Source: UBA1732 sp045114455
GTDB taxonomy: Bacteria > Verrucomicrobiota > Lentisphaeria > Victivallales > UBA1829
Direction of reading: 5' to 3'
Length of the DNA: 64,000 nucleotides
Assembly (NCBI GenBank): GCA_045114455.1
Contig: JBGUKN010000072.1
Coordinates: 8,248 to 72,247, forward strand
Positions within the stretch are counted from its first letter, which is position 1. The number at the start of each line of letters is the position of its first letter. The position numbers and the translations under genes were made by a program. The notes below the pieces were generated by a model, which saw only the letters and a list, made by a program, of their open reading frames with translations, was not told the origin of the DNA and made no database searches. Of the stretch, positions 25,019 through 34,028 are shown piece by piece.

Positions 25019-26335
25019 ATGGGCCGGTACATCGTCAAGCGCATTCTTTACTCCGTCTGGATCCTGCTCGGGATCATGGTCGTAACATTCGTGCTGTTCC
25101 GTGTCTCCGCGGGCGACCCGACCGCTGTTCTGCTCGGCAAGAACCCGACCGCCGCTGATGTGGAGGCCATGCGCGACTCCATGGGCTGCGACAAACCGCT
25201 TTTCTTCGGCCTCTGGCGCGTCACCGAGCTGTACCCGTCCGCGGATTTCACCGGCGGGCGCACCGAGATACCCGGAATCGAGCTGAACGGCATCCAGCCT
25301 GAAGCGGCCGGACAGGACGGCTTGCGCCTGGGCCTCGGCAACATTGCCTTCAAACGACAGTTCACCAACAAGGAGGCGAAAAACCGCATCGTCCTCTCCG
25401 GTTCGGGACGGTTCCGCGTGGCCGGACAGGAAATCGAAATCTCCGCCGGCGGGACCGCCGTTGAACTGAAGGACGCGCCCGATGAACTCACGGTCGCCGG
25501 ACTTGATGAAAACTGCGTGCTGGTACGCGCCGGATTCGAGCGTCCGAACCGCGCCTGGTACGATTCGCAGGCGCTGGACTCAATCAGGGAACTCGTCACG
25601 TTCTCGGCGCATTTCCCCTACGTCTCGTTTTTCAACTTCGGCAATACGCTCCTCACGCACGAATCCATCCGCGGCAAGCTCTGGCGCGGCATGGGGCCGT
25701 CCCTGATGATCATGCTCCCGATCTTCTTCGGCGAGCTCGTGCTCGGGATCGTGCTGGCGATGATCTCCTGCGCGTTTCAGGACCGCATCCTGGACCGTGC
25801 GATCGTGGTGCTGTCCGTCGCAGGGATGAGCATCAGCTATCTCGTGCTCATCATCCTCGGCCAGTGGTTTCTGGCATACTACCTGAACCTCTTCCCCGTG
25901 TGGGGCTGGGACAGCCCGAAATGCGTGATCCTGCCCGTCATCATCGGCATCGTGTCCGGCACGGGCAGCGGCGTGCGGTTCTACCGGACAGTCTTCCTCG
26001 ACGAGATCCGGCGAGAATACATCAGGACCGCCGCGGCGAAGGGCGCGCGCCCGATGCGCGTGTACGGTATCCATCTCCTGCGGAACGCCCTGGTTCCGAT
26101 CATCACGCGCGCCTCGACCGAACTGCCGTTCCTGTTCACCGGCAGTCTGCTGCTGGAAAGCTTCTTCGGGATTCCCGGACTGGGCTATGAAGGCGTGAAC
26201 GCGCTGAACAGCTCCGACCTCTCCATGCTGAAGGCGCTCGTCCTGCTCGGCGCGATCCTCTTCATTGTCATCAACCTGATTACCGATGTGGCGTATGCGT
26301 GGGTCGATCCGCGCGTTCGCGTCGACCGCGACTGA
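25019..26335 (+). CDS. OppB/DppB-like ABC permease with extra periplasmic domain
   Basis: 438-residue inner-membrane permease, about 120 longer than usual OppB or DppB. TM1 (residues ~8-30) and GDPTAVLLGKNPT match the family start. Residues ~72-200 are an inserted beta-rich region, including a stretch with RIVLSGSGRFRVAGQEIEI. The remaining five membrane segments and the EAA-type loop EYIRTAAAKGARPMRVYGIHLLRNALVP are normal. Substrate would be a peptide or other oligomer. No OppC, ATPase or binding protein is adjacent: galK follows, so the transporter is an orphan in this window. Confidence 0.82.
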   Translation: MGRYIVKRILYSVWILLGIMVVTFVLFRVSAGDPTAVLLGKNPTAADVEAMRDSMGCDKPLFFGLWRVTELYPSADFTGGRTEIPGIELNGIQPEAAGQDGLRLGLGNIAFKRQFTNKEAKNRIVLSGSGRFRVAGQEIEISAGGTAVELKDAPDELTVAGLDENCVLVRAGFERPNRAWYDSQALDSIRELVTFSAHFPYVSFFNFGNTLLTHESIRGKLWRGMGPSLMIMLPIFFGELVLGIVLAMISCAFQDRILDRAIVVLSVAGMSISYLVLIILGQWFLAYYLNLFPVWGWDSPKCVILPVIIGIVSGTGSGVRFYRTVFLDEIRREYIRTAAAKGARPMRVYGIHLLRNALVPIITRASTELPFLFTGSLLLESFFGIPGLGYEGVNALNSSDLSMLKALVLLGAILFIVINLITDVAYAWVDPRVRVDRD

Positions 26336-26418
26336 GCCTCCTTCCGCCGCTTAACGTTACCTCTCCTTTTTTTCCGTCTCCCACGCGCCGGAAATCCGCC
26401 GAAAAGTGAATTCCGCGC

Positions 26419-26447
26419 TTGAAAATTCAGGCGGCGCGTGATACTGT
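26419..26447 (+). promoter_or_regulatory. Promoter of galK
   Basis: -35 TTGAAA (26419-26424), 17-bp spacer, -10 TACTGT (26442-26447). Confidence 0.55.
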
Positions 26448-26498
26448 ATCACCGAACCGCACAACAATCATACATACTCGCAAGAAAGGAATCCCCCC

Positions 26499-27647
26499 AT
26501 GAGCGCCAGTGTCCGCGAACAATTCATCGCCCGCTACGGAAAGGAACCCGCTGTCTGCTCCTTCGCTCCCGGCCGCCTCGAAATCCTCGGCAACCACACC
26601 GACTACAACGAAGGTTTTGTCCTGAGCTGCGCCGTCGGCCAGCATACCTGTTTCGCCATGAGCCCGGCAGACGGCACGAAGTGCAACATCTGCGAGCACG
26701 GCAAGGACCAGGAACTCGACCTGAACGACATCGACACTCCGGTGAAAGGCGACTGGCGCAACTACATCAAGGGATTGCTCGTCGACCTCAAGCGCCGCGG
26801 CATCAAGTTCGGCGCGTTCGACGCCGTCCTGGACAGCCAGGTCCCGCTCTCCGCCGGCATGAGCAGTTCCGCCGCCCTCGAAATGTCCTTCGCGTTCGCG
26901 CTGAAGACCATCTACGGCATCGAACTCCCGCTCGCGGACTGGGCGCGCGTCGGCCAGGCGGTCGAAAACAAGTTCCTCGGCCTGAACAGCGGCCTGCTCG
27001 ACCAGTTCAGTTCGCTGTTCGGCAAGAAGGATTCCTTCATCCTCTGCGATTTCCGCACGGTCGAGGTGCTGAAGAACGTCGGCATGCCCTCGGGCTACGT
27101 CTTCGTCGTGGCGAACTCCATGGTGAAGCACAACCTCGTCGACTCCGCCTACAACCAGCGCCGCGTGAGCTGCGAGAACGCCACCGCCGCCATTCAGAAG
27201 ACCCATCCCGAGATCAAGACGCTCCGCGACGTCTCCGGCGAGCTCCTCGAAGCCTGCAAGGGCGACATGGACCGCATCGACTACCTCCGAGCCAAGCACG
27301 TCGTCGGCGAGGACGAACGCGTCTTCCGCGCCGTGGACTGCCTCGGCAAGGACGACATCGCCGGTTTCGGCAAGCTCCTCTATGAAAGCCACGAGAGCTC
27401 CCGCGTGAACTTTGAAAACAGCTGCCCCGAGCTCGACATCCTCGTCGAACTTTCCAAGTCCATCCCCGGCTGCCTCGGCGCGCGCCTCTCCGGCGGCGGA
27501 TTCGGCGGCATCTCCATCCACCTCGTCGAGACCGCGCAGGCCGAGACCTATGCCGAACGCCTCAAAACCGCCTACAAGTCCCAGACCGGGATCGACGCCG
27601 CCACGTTCATCTGCTCCATCGGCGACGGCGCGGGCGTAGAAGCCTGA
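26499..27647 (+). CDS. galK: Galactokinase
   Basis: 382-residue GHMP kinase that phosphorylates galactose at C1 in the Leloir pathway. Motif 1 is APGRLEILGNHTDYNEGFVL (residues ~24-43), with the sugar-binding signature. Motif 2 is PLSAGMSSSAALEMSF, and motif 3 is ARLSGGGFGGISIHLV. AAAGGAAT precedes the ATG. No galT or galE is present nearby; the rhamnosidase follows 24 bp downstream, probably in the same transcript. Confidence 0.95.
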   Translation: MSASVREQFIARYGKEPAVCSFAPGRLEILGNHTDYNEGFVLSCAVGQHTCFAMSPADGTKCNICEHGKDQELDLNDIDTPVKGDWRNYIKGLLVDLKRRGIKFGAFDAVLDSQVPLSAGMSSSAALEMSFAFALKTIYGIELPLADWARVGQAVENKFLGLNSGLLDQFSSLFGKKDSFILCDFRTVEVLKNVGMPSGYVFVVANSMVKHNLVDSAYNQRRVSCENATAAIQKTHPEIKTLRDVSGELLEACKGDMDRIDYLRAKHVVGEDERVFRAVDCLGKDDIAGFGKLLYESHESSRVNFENSCPELDILVELSKSIPGCLGARLSGGGFGGISIHLVETAQAETYAERLKTAYKSQTGIDAATFICSIGDGAGVEA

Positions 27648-27670
27648 AACAGCCTCATCCTTCGCTCAAC

Positions 27671-29392
27671 ATGAACCCGAAAGTCCGTCGCCTGATTCTT
27701 CTTCTCGCAGGAGGCGTTCTCCTGCTCGGAATCTCGTATGCCGCCGATTTTGACGGATACTCCAATCCGAACACGGTCCTGATCCAGCGCGGCTACAGGG
27801 ACCGTCATCCCGACGTGCCCGTCAATCCGAAAAGCGTGCTGGAGGAACAGACGCCGAAGACGACGCGTGCGTTCGACGGCGGCGTTTCCGTGCTGGATTT
27901 CGGGAAGGACGCCTACTGCCACCTCGTCCTGACCTTGAAGGCGGAACAGGAAGGCAAACTGGAAGTCCTCGTCGGCGAGGTCCTGAAACCGGACGGACGG
28001 ATCGAGGAGAATCCCGGCGGTTCGCGCATCTGCTACAAAGAGGCGATGAACGTGAAACCCGGCGAAGCCGGCTACCTGATGAAGTTCCCGCCGCACCGAA
28101 ACCCGTACGGCGGGATGTCGAGTCCGCAGACGCCCGAGATCGCGCCGTTCCGCTATGTGGAAATCCGCAATCCGGACGGCGTTGAGGTTGTGAAAGTCGT
28201 CCGCATGGCGCATTTCCCGGAATTCGATGATACCGCCTCGGCATTCGAGTGCGACGATCCGGATCTTGTGAAAGTCTGGGATTTCTGCAAATACTCGGTG
28301 AAGGCGTGCATCCCGTACGGGCTGTACATCGACGGCAACCGCGAACGCCTGCCCTACGAGGCGGACAGCTACATCACCGCGCTGAGCCATTTCGCCGTGG
28401 ACGCGAACTACGCCGCCTGCCGCATGTCGATCATATGGTCGCTGGACCATCCCACCTGGCCGACCGAATGGCGTCTGCTGATGCCGGAGCTCATGAAAGT
28501 CTATCTGCTGTACAGCGGCGACCTCAAGTCCGTGCGCAGCTGGTACGAGCGCCAGAAACCGCTCCTGCTGTCCGCCTGCCTCGACGAACGCGGTTTGCTG
28601 AACTCGAAACGCTACCCGGACGGCATTCGCGACATCGTGGACTGGCCGGAGAAGGAACGCGACGGCTACGAGATGAAGGAAGTGAACTTCGTGCCGAACG
28701 CGTTCCGGCATCTCGCGCTGCTGGACATGGCATATCTGGCGGAACAGACCGGACACGCGGACGAGGCGGCGCGATACCGCGCGGAAGCAGAGGCGCTGAA
28801 CGCGCGTCTGCACGAAATCATGTTCGACGGCACATTGTTTGTTGACTCGCCCGGCTCGAAACACCATTCGGTTCACGCCCAGATGGCCGCCGTCTGCACC
28901 GGAGTCGTCCGCGAGGAGGAAAAAGCGGCGATCGCGGAGTTCCTGAAGGGAAAAGGCATGGACTGCAGCGTGTACGGCGCGCAATATCTGCTCGACGCGT
29001 GTTTCGAGCTCGGACTCGGCGAACACGCCGTGGAGCTTATGACCTCGGACGGCCTCCGCAGCTGGCGCAATATGCTCCGCGCGGGCGCCACCGTGACCAT
29101 GGAGGCGTGGGACAACGCCGTAAAGCCGAACCAGGACTGGAATCACTCCTGGGCCACAGCCCCGGCAAACGTTGTCGCGCGGAGGCTCTTCGGCATCCGT
29201 CCGCTGGCCCGGGGATTCACGCAATTCTGCGTGGAACCGGACCTGAGCGTGCTGAAAAACGGATTCTACCGCCAGCCGACGCCGGTCGGTCCGATCGAGG
29301 TGACGGTAAAGGACGGTAAAGTCGCTTCCATAAAATACCCGTTTGGAACCAGGCTGGTCGCATCCGACCCTTCGAAGGCATTCTTCTTTTAA
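27671..29392 (+). CDS. GH78 alpha-L-rhamnosidase-like glycosidase
   Basis: 573-residue exported enzyme: residues 1-25 are a signal peptide with a cleavable SYAA end. After a beta-sandwich (~25-185) comes an (alpha/alpha)6 barrel. The catalytic-acid region DGNRERLPYEADSY (~220) is the GH78 hallmark, and MEAWD (~478) fits the general-base position. The short length, compared with typical ~900-residue GH78 enzymes, means few accessory domains. It would release rhamnose from plant or bacterial glycans in the periplasm or outside. No clear ribosome site is visible, so translation may be coupled to galK. Confidence 0.85.
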   Translation: MNPKVRRLILLLAGGVLLLGISYAADFDGYSNPNTVLIQRGYRDRHPDVPVNPKSVLEEQTPKTTRAFDGGVSVLDFGKDAYCHLVLTLKAEQEGKLEVLVGEVLKPDGRIEENPGGSRICYKEAMNVKPGEAGYLMKFPPHRNPYGGMSSPQTPEIAPFRYVEIRNPDGVEVVKVVRMAHFPEFDDTASAFECDDPDLVKVWDFCKYSVKACIPYGLYIDGNRERLPYEADSYITALSHFAVDANYAACRMSIIWSLDHPTWPTEWRLLMPELMKVYLLYSGDLKSVRSWYERQKPLLLSACLDERGLLNSKRYPDGIRDIVDWPEKERDGYEMKEVNFVPNAFRHLALLDMAYLAEQTGHADEAARYRAEAEALNARLHEIMFDGTLFVDSPGSKHHSVHAQMAAVCTGVVREEEKAAIAEFLKGKGMDCSVYGAQYLLDACFELGLGEHAVELMTSDGLRSWRNMLRAGATVTMEAWDNAVKPNQDWNHSWATAPANVVARRLFGIRPLARGFTQFCVEPDLSVLKNGFYRQPTPVGPIEVTVKDGKVASIKYPFGTRLVASDPSKAFFF

Positions 29393-29415
29393 CGCCACCT
29401 GCCGTCACGCCGACA

Positions 29416-29462
29416 GCCGGACGCATAGACGAAAAGCGTCCGGCCCACAGGGAGCCGGACGC
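29416..29462 (+). terminator. Alternative hairpins between convergent genes
   Basis: GCCGGACGC occurs at 29416-29424 and 29454-29462 and its complement GCGTCCGGC at 29436-29444. The middle arm can pair perfectly with either side, giving two mutually exclusive 9-bp stems. There is no long T-run, so termination may be Rho-assisted or bidirectional. Confidence 0.5.
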
Positions 29463-29490
29463 GAGTATTTCAGCTTATGTCAGGACTGGA

Positions 29491-30120
29491 TCAGTCGTTC
29501 CAGATCCAGAGCCAGTGAAGCTCGCCCGGATTGTCGTCGCCGATCGGAAGCCTGTGCGTCTTGAACGGGAAGAAGCAGATGACCCAGTTGTTGAAGGAGG
29601 ATTCCGCCTTCGCACCGTCGACGATCTGGACCGGTTCGTTGGTCTTGGCATCGACGATGTTGAAGAAGAAGCGGCCCCAGGCGGTACGGTGGAGACGCAT
29701 CAGGATCGGGATCTCGGGGATCACGATGGAGAGGTTCGCCCACGGGATCGGGATCGGGAGGGACGGGATGCCGAGGAGGAACTTGTCCATGTCGGTGGCG
29801 AGCACGCTGCTGGTGGCCTTGAAGATATAATCGGCGTCGCCGGCTTCCTTCACCACGACGATGCCGTAGCGGGCGAGGTGCAGCTCAATGTAGGCCATAA
29901 GGAACTCCTTGTCGACCTGTGGAGCGAGGTTCGAGTAGTCCATGTTGACCTTTTTACCTGCATAGGCATCGAAGTCGATGGAGGAAATGCCGCGTTCGAT
30001 AACCGCGCTGAGGAGCATTTCTTCCACGGAATTGCGCGCGGTGTTCGTGGTGGCTGGGGTGGAACAGGCCGTGCAGACGAGTGCCGCGGCCGCCGCAAAA
30101 AGAAGGAACAAGTGTTTCAT
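29491..30120 (-). CDS. Lipoprotein of unknown function
   Basis: 209-residue lipoprotein: MKHLFLLFAAAAALVCTAC gives a signal with lipobox CTAC (Cys19). The mature part has no membrane segment and contains a proline/isoleucine-rich stretch with WANLSIVIPEIPILMRL. The ATG at 30120 is chosen over the longer frame because the signal starts there and GGAG lies upstream. It has its own promoter, at 30249-30276, divergent from rpmH. I do not recognise the domain; some related proteins may be annotated as DUF lipoproteins. Confidence 0.75.
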   Translation of the reverse strand: MKHLFLLFAAAAALVCTACSTPATTNTARNSVEEMLLSAVIERGISSIDFDAYAGKKVNMDYSNLAPQVDKEFLMAYIELHLARYGIVVVKEAGDADYIFKATSSVLATDMDKFLLGIPSLPIPIPWANLSIVIPEIPILMRLHRTAWGRFFFNIVDAKTNEPVQIVDGAKAESSFNNWVICFFPFKTHRLPIGDDNPGELHWLWIWND

Positions 30121-30248
30121 ACCTGGTCTCTCCGGAATGTCTGCCGACATTCCCGTGTTTTTTTGTTTTATGGACAAATATTTGTGTGTGCGTAGAGCAG
30201 ACCTGCGGCGGGGAGATGGTACGATTCCTCCGACAGTTCCGAAGAGAT

Positions 30249-30276
30249 ACTATAGCATATTTTTTCTCTAAAACAA
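30249..30276 (-). promoter_or_regulatory. Promoter of the lipoprotein gene
   Basis: Minus strand: -35 TTGTTT (30271-30276), 16-bp spacer, -10 TATAGT (30249-30254). It is divergent from the rpmH promoter 62 bp away. The 30121-30473 stretch holds no other gene. Confidence 0.65.
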
Positions 30277-30337
30277 TCCGCAACGGATAAAAAAAGACAA
30301 GAAAATGGAAAAAAAGGCAAAAAAGCAGGTATCCGGT

Positions 30338-30366
30338 TTGAAATGACGCCGGATGTATGCTATATT
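30338..30366 (+). promoter_or_regulatory. Promoter of the rpmH operon
   Basis: -35 TTGAAA (30338-30343), 17-bp spacer, -10 TATATT (30361-30366). The ~100-nt leader contains a 7-bp hairpin, CCGGAGC with GCTCCGG, at 30433-30458 before the rpmH ribosome site. Confidence 0.75.
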
Positions 30367-30473
30367 AGATGGATTACACCATATACAAAACGAACGAAAA
30401 ACAACTATCCGCAACCCCCTGAGAGGAACAGCCGGAGCACACTTTTTCGCGGCTCCGGGAACAAGGTGAAACT

Positions 30474-30611
30474 ATGAAAAGAACGTATCAGCCTTCCGTC
30501 ATTAAACGCGCCCGCAAATATGGATTCCGTGCCAGAATGGCCACCAAAGGCGGTCGCCAGGTCCTTGCCAGAAGAAGAGCGAAAGGCCGCAAACGCCTGA
30601 CCGTCATCTGA
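30474..30611 (+). CDS. rpmH: 50S ribosomal protein L34
   Basis: 45-residue highly basic protein read directly from the sequence: MKRTYQPSVIKRARKYGF at the start and RRAKGRKRLTVI at the end match L34. AAGGTGAAACT lies upstream. It is first in the rpmH-rnpA-yidD-yidC-khpB group, which usually lies near the replication origin; dnaA is not in the window, so origin position cannot be inferred. Confidence 0.97.
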   Translation: MKRTYQPSVIKRARKYGFRARMATKGGRQVLARRRAKGRKRLTVI

Positions 30612-30625
30612 GAAAGGATCGCGCC

Positions 30626-31030
30626 GTGGAAAATGAGCGCAGGGGCCTGAGGAAGCAGGAAAAACTGCGCACCCGAAAGGATTTCGATGCGCTCAAGGAA
30701 CACGGGAAAGCCTGCCGGGATCCGTTCTTTACGGTCCTGGTCCGGGCAACGGAGCCGGACGATCCGGTTCAGAACACACGGTACGGCGTCATATGCAGCC
30801 GAAAACTGCATCATTCGGCCGTCGTCAGGAACCGGGCAAGGCGTCTGATTACCGAAACGTTCCGGCTGAGCAAGGAGGTCATCCTGCCATGCAGCATCCT
30901 GATCATCCCGCGCCGGGCCATCTTCGGCGCAAAACAGCAGGAAGTGCAGGCGCATCTGCTCCGGACGCTGAAAAAAGCCGGGCTGATCCGGGAAACACGG
31001 ATCGCCGCCACGCCGTCCGCGAATTCGTGA
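30626..31030 (+). CDS. rnpA: Ribonuclease P protein component
   Basis: 134-residue basic protein that binds RNase P RNA and helps mature tRNA 5' ends. The family motif SRKLHHSAVVRNRARRLITE (residues ~58-77) has the RNR core. It starts 14 bp after rpmH at an ATG of the segment MENERRGLRKQEKL. Its TGA overlaps the GTG start of yidD. Confidence 0.93.
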   Translation: MENERRGLRKQEKLRTRKDFDALKEHGKACRDPFFTVLVRATEPDDPVQNTRYGVICSRKLHHSAVVRNRARRLITETFRLSKEVILPCSILIIPRRAIFGAKQQEVQAHLLRTLKKAGLIRETRIAATPSANS

Positions 31031-31254
31031 TTCTTCCCATCCGCGCATACCGCCGCTGGATCACCCCTCTGTTTCCCCCGTGCTGCCGTTTCACGCCGAC
31101 CTGCTCCCAGTACGCGATCGACGCCATCCGGATTCATGGACTCCTGCGAGGTTTCGCGTTGAGTTCATGGCGGATTCTCCGATGCAATCCCTGGTCCCCG
31201 GGCGGATATGACCCAGTTCCCCCGAAACGCCGTCCAGGAAGGAATAACGAGTGA
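31027..31254 (+). CDS. yidD: Membrane protein insertion efficiency factor YidD
   Basis: 75-residue protein translated from a GTG that overlaps the rnpA stop (GTGA, 4 bp). Diagnostic residues are RAYRRWITPLFPPCCRFTPT, CSQYAIDAIRIHG and NPWSPGGYDPVP. YidD is a membrane-associated helper of the YidC insertase. Its own stop again overlaps the GTG start of yidC, so rnpA, yidD and yidC look like a translationally coupled chain. Confidence 0.93.
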   Translation: MILPIRAYRRWITPLFPPCCRFTPTCSQYAIDAIRIHGLLRGFALSSWRILRCNPWSPGGYDPVPPKRRPGRNNE

Positions 31255-33086
31255 ACTTCAAATACGACAAAGACACTGTCATCATCGTGGTGGTCGGCTG
31301 CCTGCTCATGGGCGGCTGGCTGCTCTATATGCCGAAATATCAGGCGAAGCGCACCGCGGAATATCAGAAAATGCTGCAGACCACGCAGCAGAATGTTCCC
31401 GCGCAGCAGACGGAAGCGGGCGCAAGTTCAACCTCTGCTCAACAGGCGGTCATCCCGGATGCCAATGCCGGACAGACGCTTCAGCCCGCTTCGGAAACTG
31501 CCGCCGAAAGCATCCATGCACTGAAAGAAACGAAGACCGTCGTCCTTGAAAACAGCCTTTTCAGCGTGACGGTCGACGGCCTGACCGGTTCGATCTCCAG
31601 CGCCAGGCTGCTGGATCCCCGGTACAAACTGAAAGACTCCGGCGACGCCATCGAACTTTTCCGAGAGGGCGCGTATCGCACGTTCGAACTGAAGGCAAAC
31701 CCGGCGCTCATCCCCATTTCGCTGGACGTCCGTGAAAACGGCCCGCTCTCCGCGGAAGTCGTCCGCACGTTCTCCAACGGCCTGAAGCTCGTCCAGACAT
31801 TCACCCTGCCGGAAGACGATTATCTCGTCTCCTGCAAATTTGCCTGGTCCAATCCGGCTTCCGCCGCGATCACGGTCGACGGTCTCGGCGTCCGCCTCGC
31901 CGGTCTGCCGCAGGTCAAGGACCTCACCGGAGACAAGGTCTACAGCGAACGCCTGAATGTCGACTACTGCAAGGTCGGGAGCAGCATGTGCGACTCCGCC
32001 GATCCGCAGGTCAAATCCCAGGAGAAATTCGACAAAAAGACCACCTGCGAATCACCGGTCGCCTGGATCGGCTCCTCCAACAAGTATTTCGCCTCGCTCC
32101 TCTTCGCCGACGAGGCAAGACCCTTTGCGTCCGTGAACGGCGAACGCATCTGGAGGTTCCCGGCCGGCAGCAACAACGAAAAAGACCTTTACGCCGTTCC
32201 CTCCATGACAGGCAATTTCGGAACCGTCTCGTTCGCGCCCGGCACGGAATCCGTGAGTTTCGCATTGAAGACCTACTGCGGACCGAAGGAAATGTCCCGC
32301 ATCCGCGCGCTCGGCTCCTCCGTCATGGGCATGATGCACATTTCATATTACTCGTGGTTCGAATTCATCGCCCGTCCCATGGTCCTGCTCCTGAACTGGC
32401 TGAAGGGCCTTTGCGGCTCCTACGGAATCGCGATCATTCTGCTCACGCTCATCGTCCGCATCCTCTTCTGGCCGGTCACGCAAAAAGCCAACAGCTCCAT
32501 GCGCCGCATGCAGAAGCTCCAGCCGAAGATCAAGGAGCTCCAGGAGAAGTACAAGGAAACTCCGATGGACACCCCGGACGACACAGCCCGCAAAAAAGCC
32601 GAGCTCAACCAGAAGATGATGGAGCTCTACCGCGTCGAAAAGGTCAATCCCGTCGGCGGTTGTCTCCCCATCCTTCTGCAGATCCCCGTCTTCATCGCGC
32701 TGTATTCCGCGCTGGATTCCGCCGTCGAACTCCGCAATGTGCCGTTCCTGTGGTGTACGGACCTCTCCAGGCCCGACCTCGTCGGCCCGACGCTCCCGTT
32801 CGCCCTGCCCTTCATCGGCCAGGTCGGTTTCCATCCGCTCGTGATCGCGATGACCGCGCTCATGGTCCTGCAGCAGAAGATGACGCCCTCCGCGGCCGAC
32901 TCCACGCAGCAGAAAATGATGATGATCATGCCGATCGTCATGCTTTTCATGTTCTACAACCTTCCGTCCGGCCTGACGCTTTACTGGACGGTCAGTCAAA
33001 TATTCAGCATCCTTCAAATGAAATACGGGCAAATCGCCGCGAAGCGGGATGAAGCGCGTCAGACAAGTAAACCGCAAAAGGCATAA
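31251..33086 (+). CDS. yidC: Membrane protein insertase YidC
   Basis: 611-residue insertase of the Gram-negative type. TM1 (residues ~9-27) is followed by a large periplasmic beta domain (~90-350) that contains LFSVTVDGLTGSISSARLLD. The conserved membrane core follows, with GIAIILLTLIVRILFWPVTQKANSSMRRMQ and the arginine in the hydrophilic groove. NPVGGCLPILLQIPVFIALYSAL and the C-terminal MPIVMLFMFYNLPSGLTLYW are present. It begins at GTG (31251) in a 4-bp overlap with yidD. The periplasmic domain is evidence for a diderm. Confidence 0.95.
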   Translation: MNFKYDKDTVIIVVVGCLLMGGWLLYMPKYQAKRTAEYQKMLQTTQQNVPAQQTEAGASSTSAQQAVIPDANAGQTLQPASETAAESIHALKETKTVVLENSLFSVTVDGLTGSISSARLLDPRYKLKDSGDAIELFREGAYRTFELKANPALIPISLDVRENGPLSAEVVRTFSNGLKLVQTFTLPEDDYLVSCKFAWSNPASAAITVDGLGVRLAGLPQVKDLTGDKVYSERLNVDYCKVGSSMCDSADPQVKSQEKFDKKTTCESPVAWIGSSNKYFASLLFADEARPFASVNGERIWRFPAGSNNEKDLYAVPSMTGNFGTVSFAPGTESVSFALKTYCGPKEMSRIRALGSSVMGMMHISYYSWFEFIARPMVLLLNWLKGLCGSYGIAIILLTLIVRILFWPVTQKANSSMRRMQKLQPKIKELQEKYKETPMDTPDDTARKKAELNQKMMELYRVEKVNPVGGCLPILLQIPVFIALYSALDSAVELRNVPFLWCTDLSRPDLVGPTLPFALPFIGQVGFHPLVIAMTALMVLQQKMTPSAADSTQQKMMMIMPIVMLFMFYNLPSGLTLYWTVSQIFSILQMKYGQIAAKRDEARQTSKPQKA

Positions 33087-33112
33087 AAACGCCCGAAACC
33101 CCGGAGAACACA

Positions 33113-33952
33113 ATGGAACTTGAAGAAACCGCCGCGGCCGGCAACCAGGCCATGGAAAATGCAGATGCGGCAGCAGAAACCGCAAAAGAAACAGTAACGA
33201 CCGATGAGATCAAGGCCGTCCCGATGGAAGACGGCGCCGCCGAAACCAACAACGGCGGATTTGACAGAATCGACAAGGAAGAAGCAGCTCCGCAGCCGCG
33301 CGGCGAACGTCCGCGCAGAACGCCCCCGCCGGTCAAGCCCGCCTCGGCGGAGTCCATGGAGGAAGCGAAGAGCGTCCTCGCCCATATGTTCGATTTCCTC
33401 GGTATCGACGCCAACGTCCGCGTGGAAAATAAACCGCGCTCCGTCAACCTCTACGTCTCCACCGACGACCCAGGCCGCGTGATCGGACATCACGGCAAGA
33501 CGCTTGAAAACCTTCAGCTCATCGTGAACCGCATCATGCAGAAGACCGATTCGGAATTCCCGAAACTCTATATCGACATGGACGGCTCCCGCGAACGCCG
33601 TGCAGAACGCCGCGCGGAACGCGCCGAACGTCCTGAACACGGCGGCGAACGCCGCATGGAACGCGGCGAACGCTCCGGCCGCAGAGAATTCCGCGGCGAA
33701 CGCAGAGACCGTTTCGACGGCGGCCGCAGATCGTCATTCTCCCATGACGACGTCCTGCGCCAGCAGGCTCTTGACGCAGCGAAGGAAGTCCACCAGTGGG
33801 GCGCCCCGAAGACACTTCCTCCGATGAATTCGCATGACCGCCGGATCGTCCACATCACGCTGGAAAGCGATCCCGCTCTGACGACCAACAGCATCGGCGA
33901 CGGGGAAAACCGTTCCGTCGTGATCGCGCTGAAGGAAGAAGTCAACGCCTGA
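33113..33952 (+). CDS. khpB: KhpB/Jag-like KH-R3H RNA-binding protein
   Basis: 279-residue RNA-binding protein. A KH domain lies at residues ~80-160 with the loop VIGHHGKTLENLQLI. The R3H domain is near residue 240, with PPMNSHDRRIVHITL. Between them is an inserted Arg/Glu-rich linker of ~60 residues made of RAER and GERR repeats. The N-terminal ~65 residues are acidic instead of the usual Jag-N domain. It follows yidC, the standard place for jag. A double hairpin, 33961-34028, ends the operon. Confidence 0.88.
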   Translation: MELEETAAAGNQAMENADAAAETAKETVTTDEIKAVPMEDGAAETNNGGFDRIDKEEAAPQPRGERPRRTPPPVKPASAESMEEAKSVLAHMFDFLGIDANVRVENKPRSVNLYVSTDDPGRVIGHHGKTLENLQLIVNRIMQKTDSEFPKLYIDMDGSRERRAERRAERAERPEHGGERRMERGERSGRREFRGERRDRFDGGRRSSFSHDDVLRQQALDAAKEVHQWGAPKTLPPMNSHDRRIVHITLESDPALTTNSIGDGENRSVVIALKEEVNA

Positions 33953-33996
33953 ATTCGATTCGCTTCTTTTTCGAAGCGATCAAACTGATTCAGGTT

Positions 33997-34028
33997 AAAC
34001 CGCCGTATCGGAAAACGGCGGTTTTTTT
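33997..34028 (+). terminator. Terminator after khpB
   Basis: AAACCGCCGT (33997-34006) pairs perfectly with ACGGCGGTTT (34015-34024) and runs into T's. A smaller stem, TCGCTTC with GAAGCGA, precedes it near 33960-33979. Confidence 0.85.

Noticed and set aside
26335..26500. oppC-like or ATPase gene after the permease
   Set aside because: Only 164 bp lie before galK, with a promoter in it; no frame of useful size exists.
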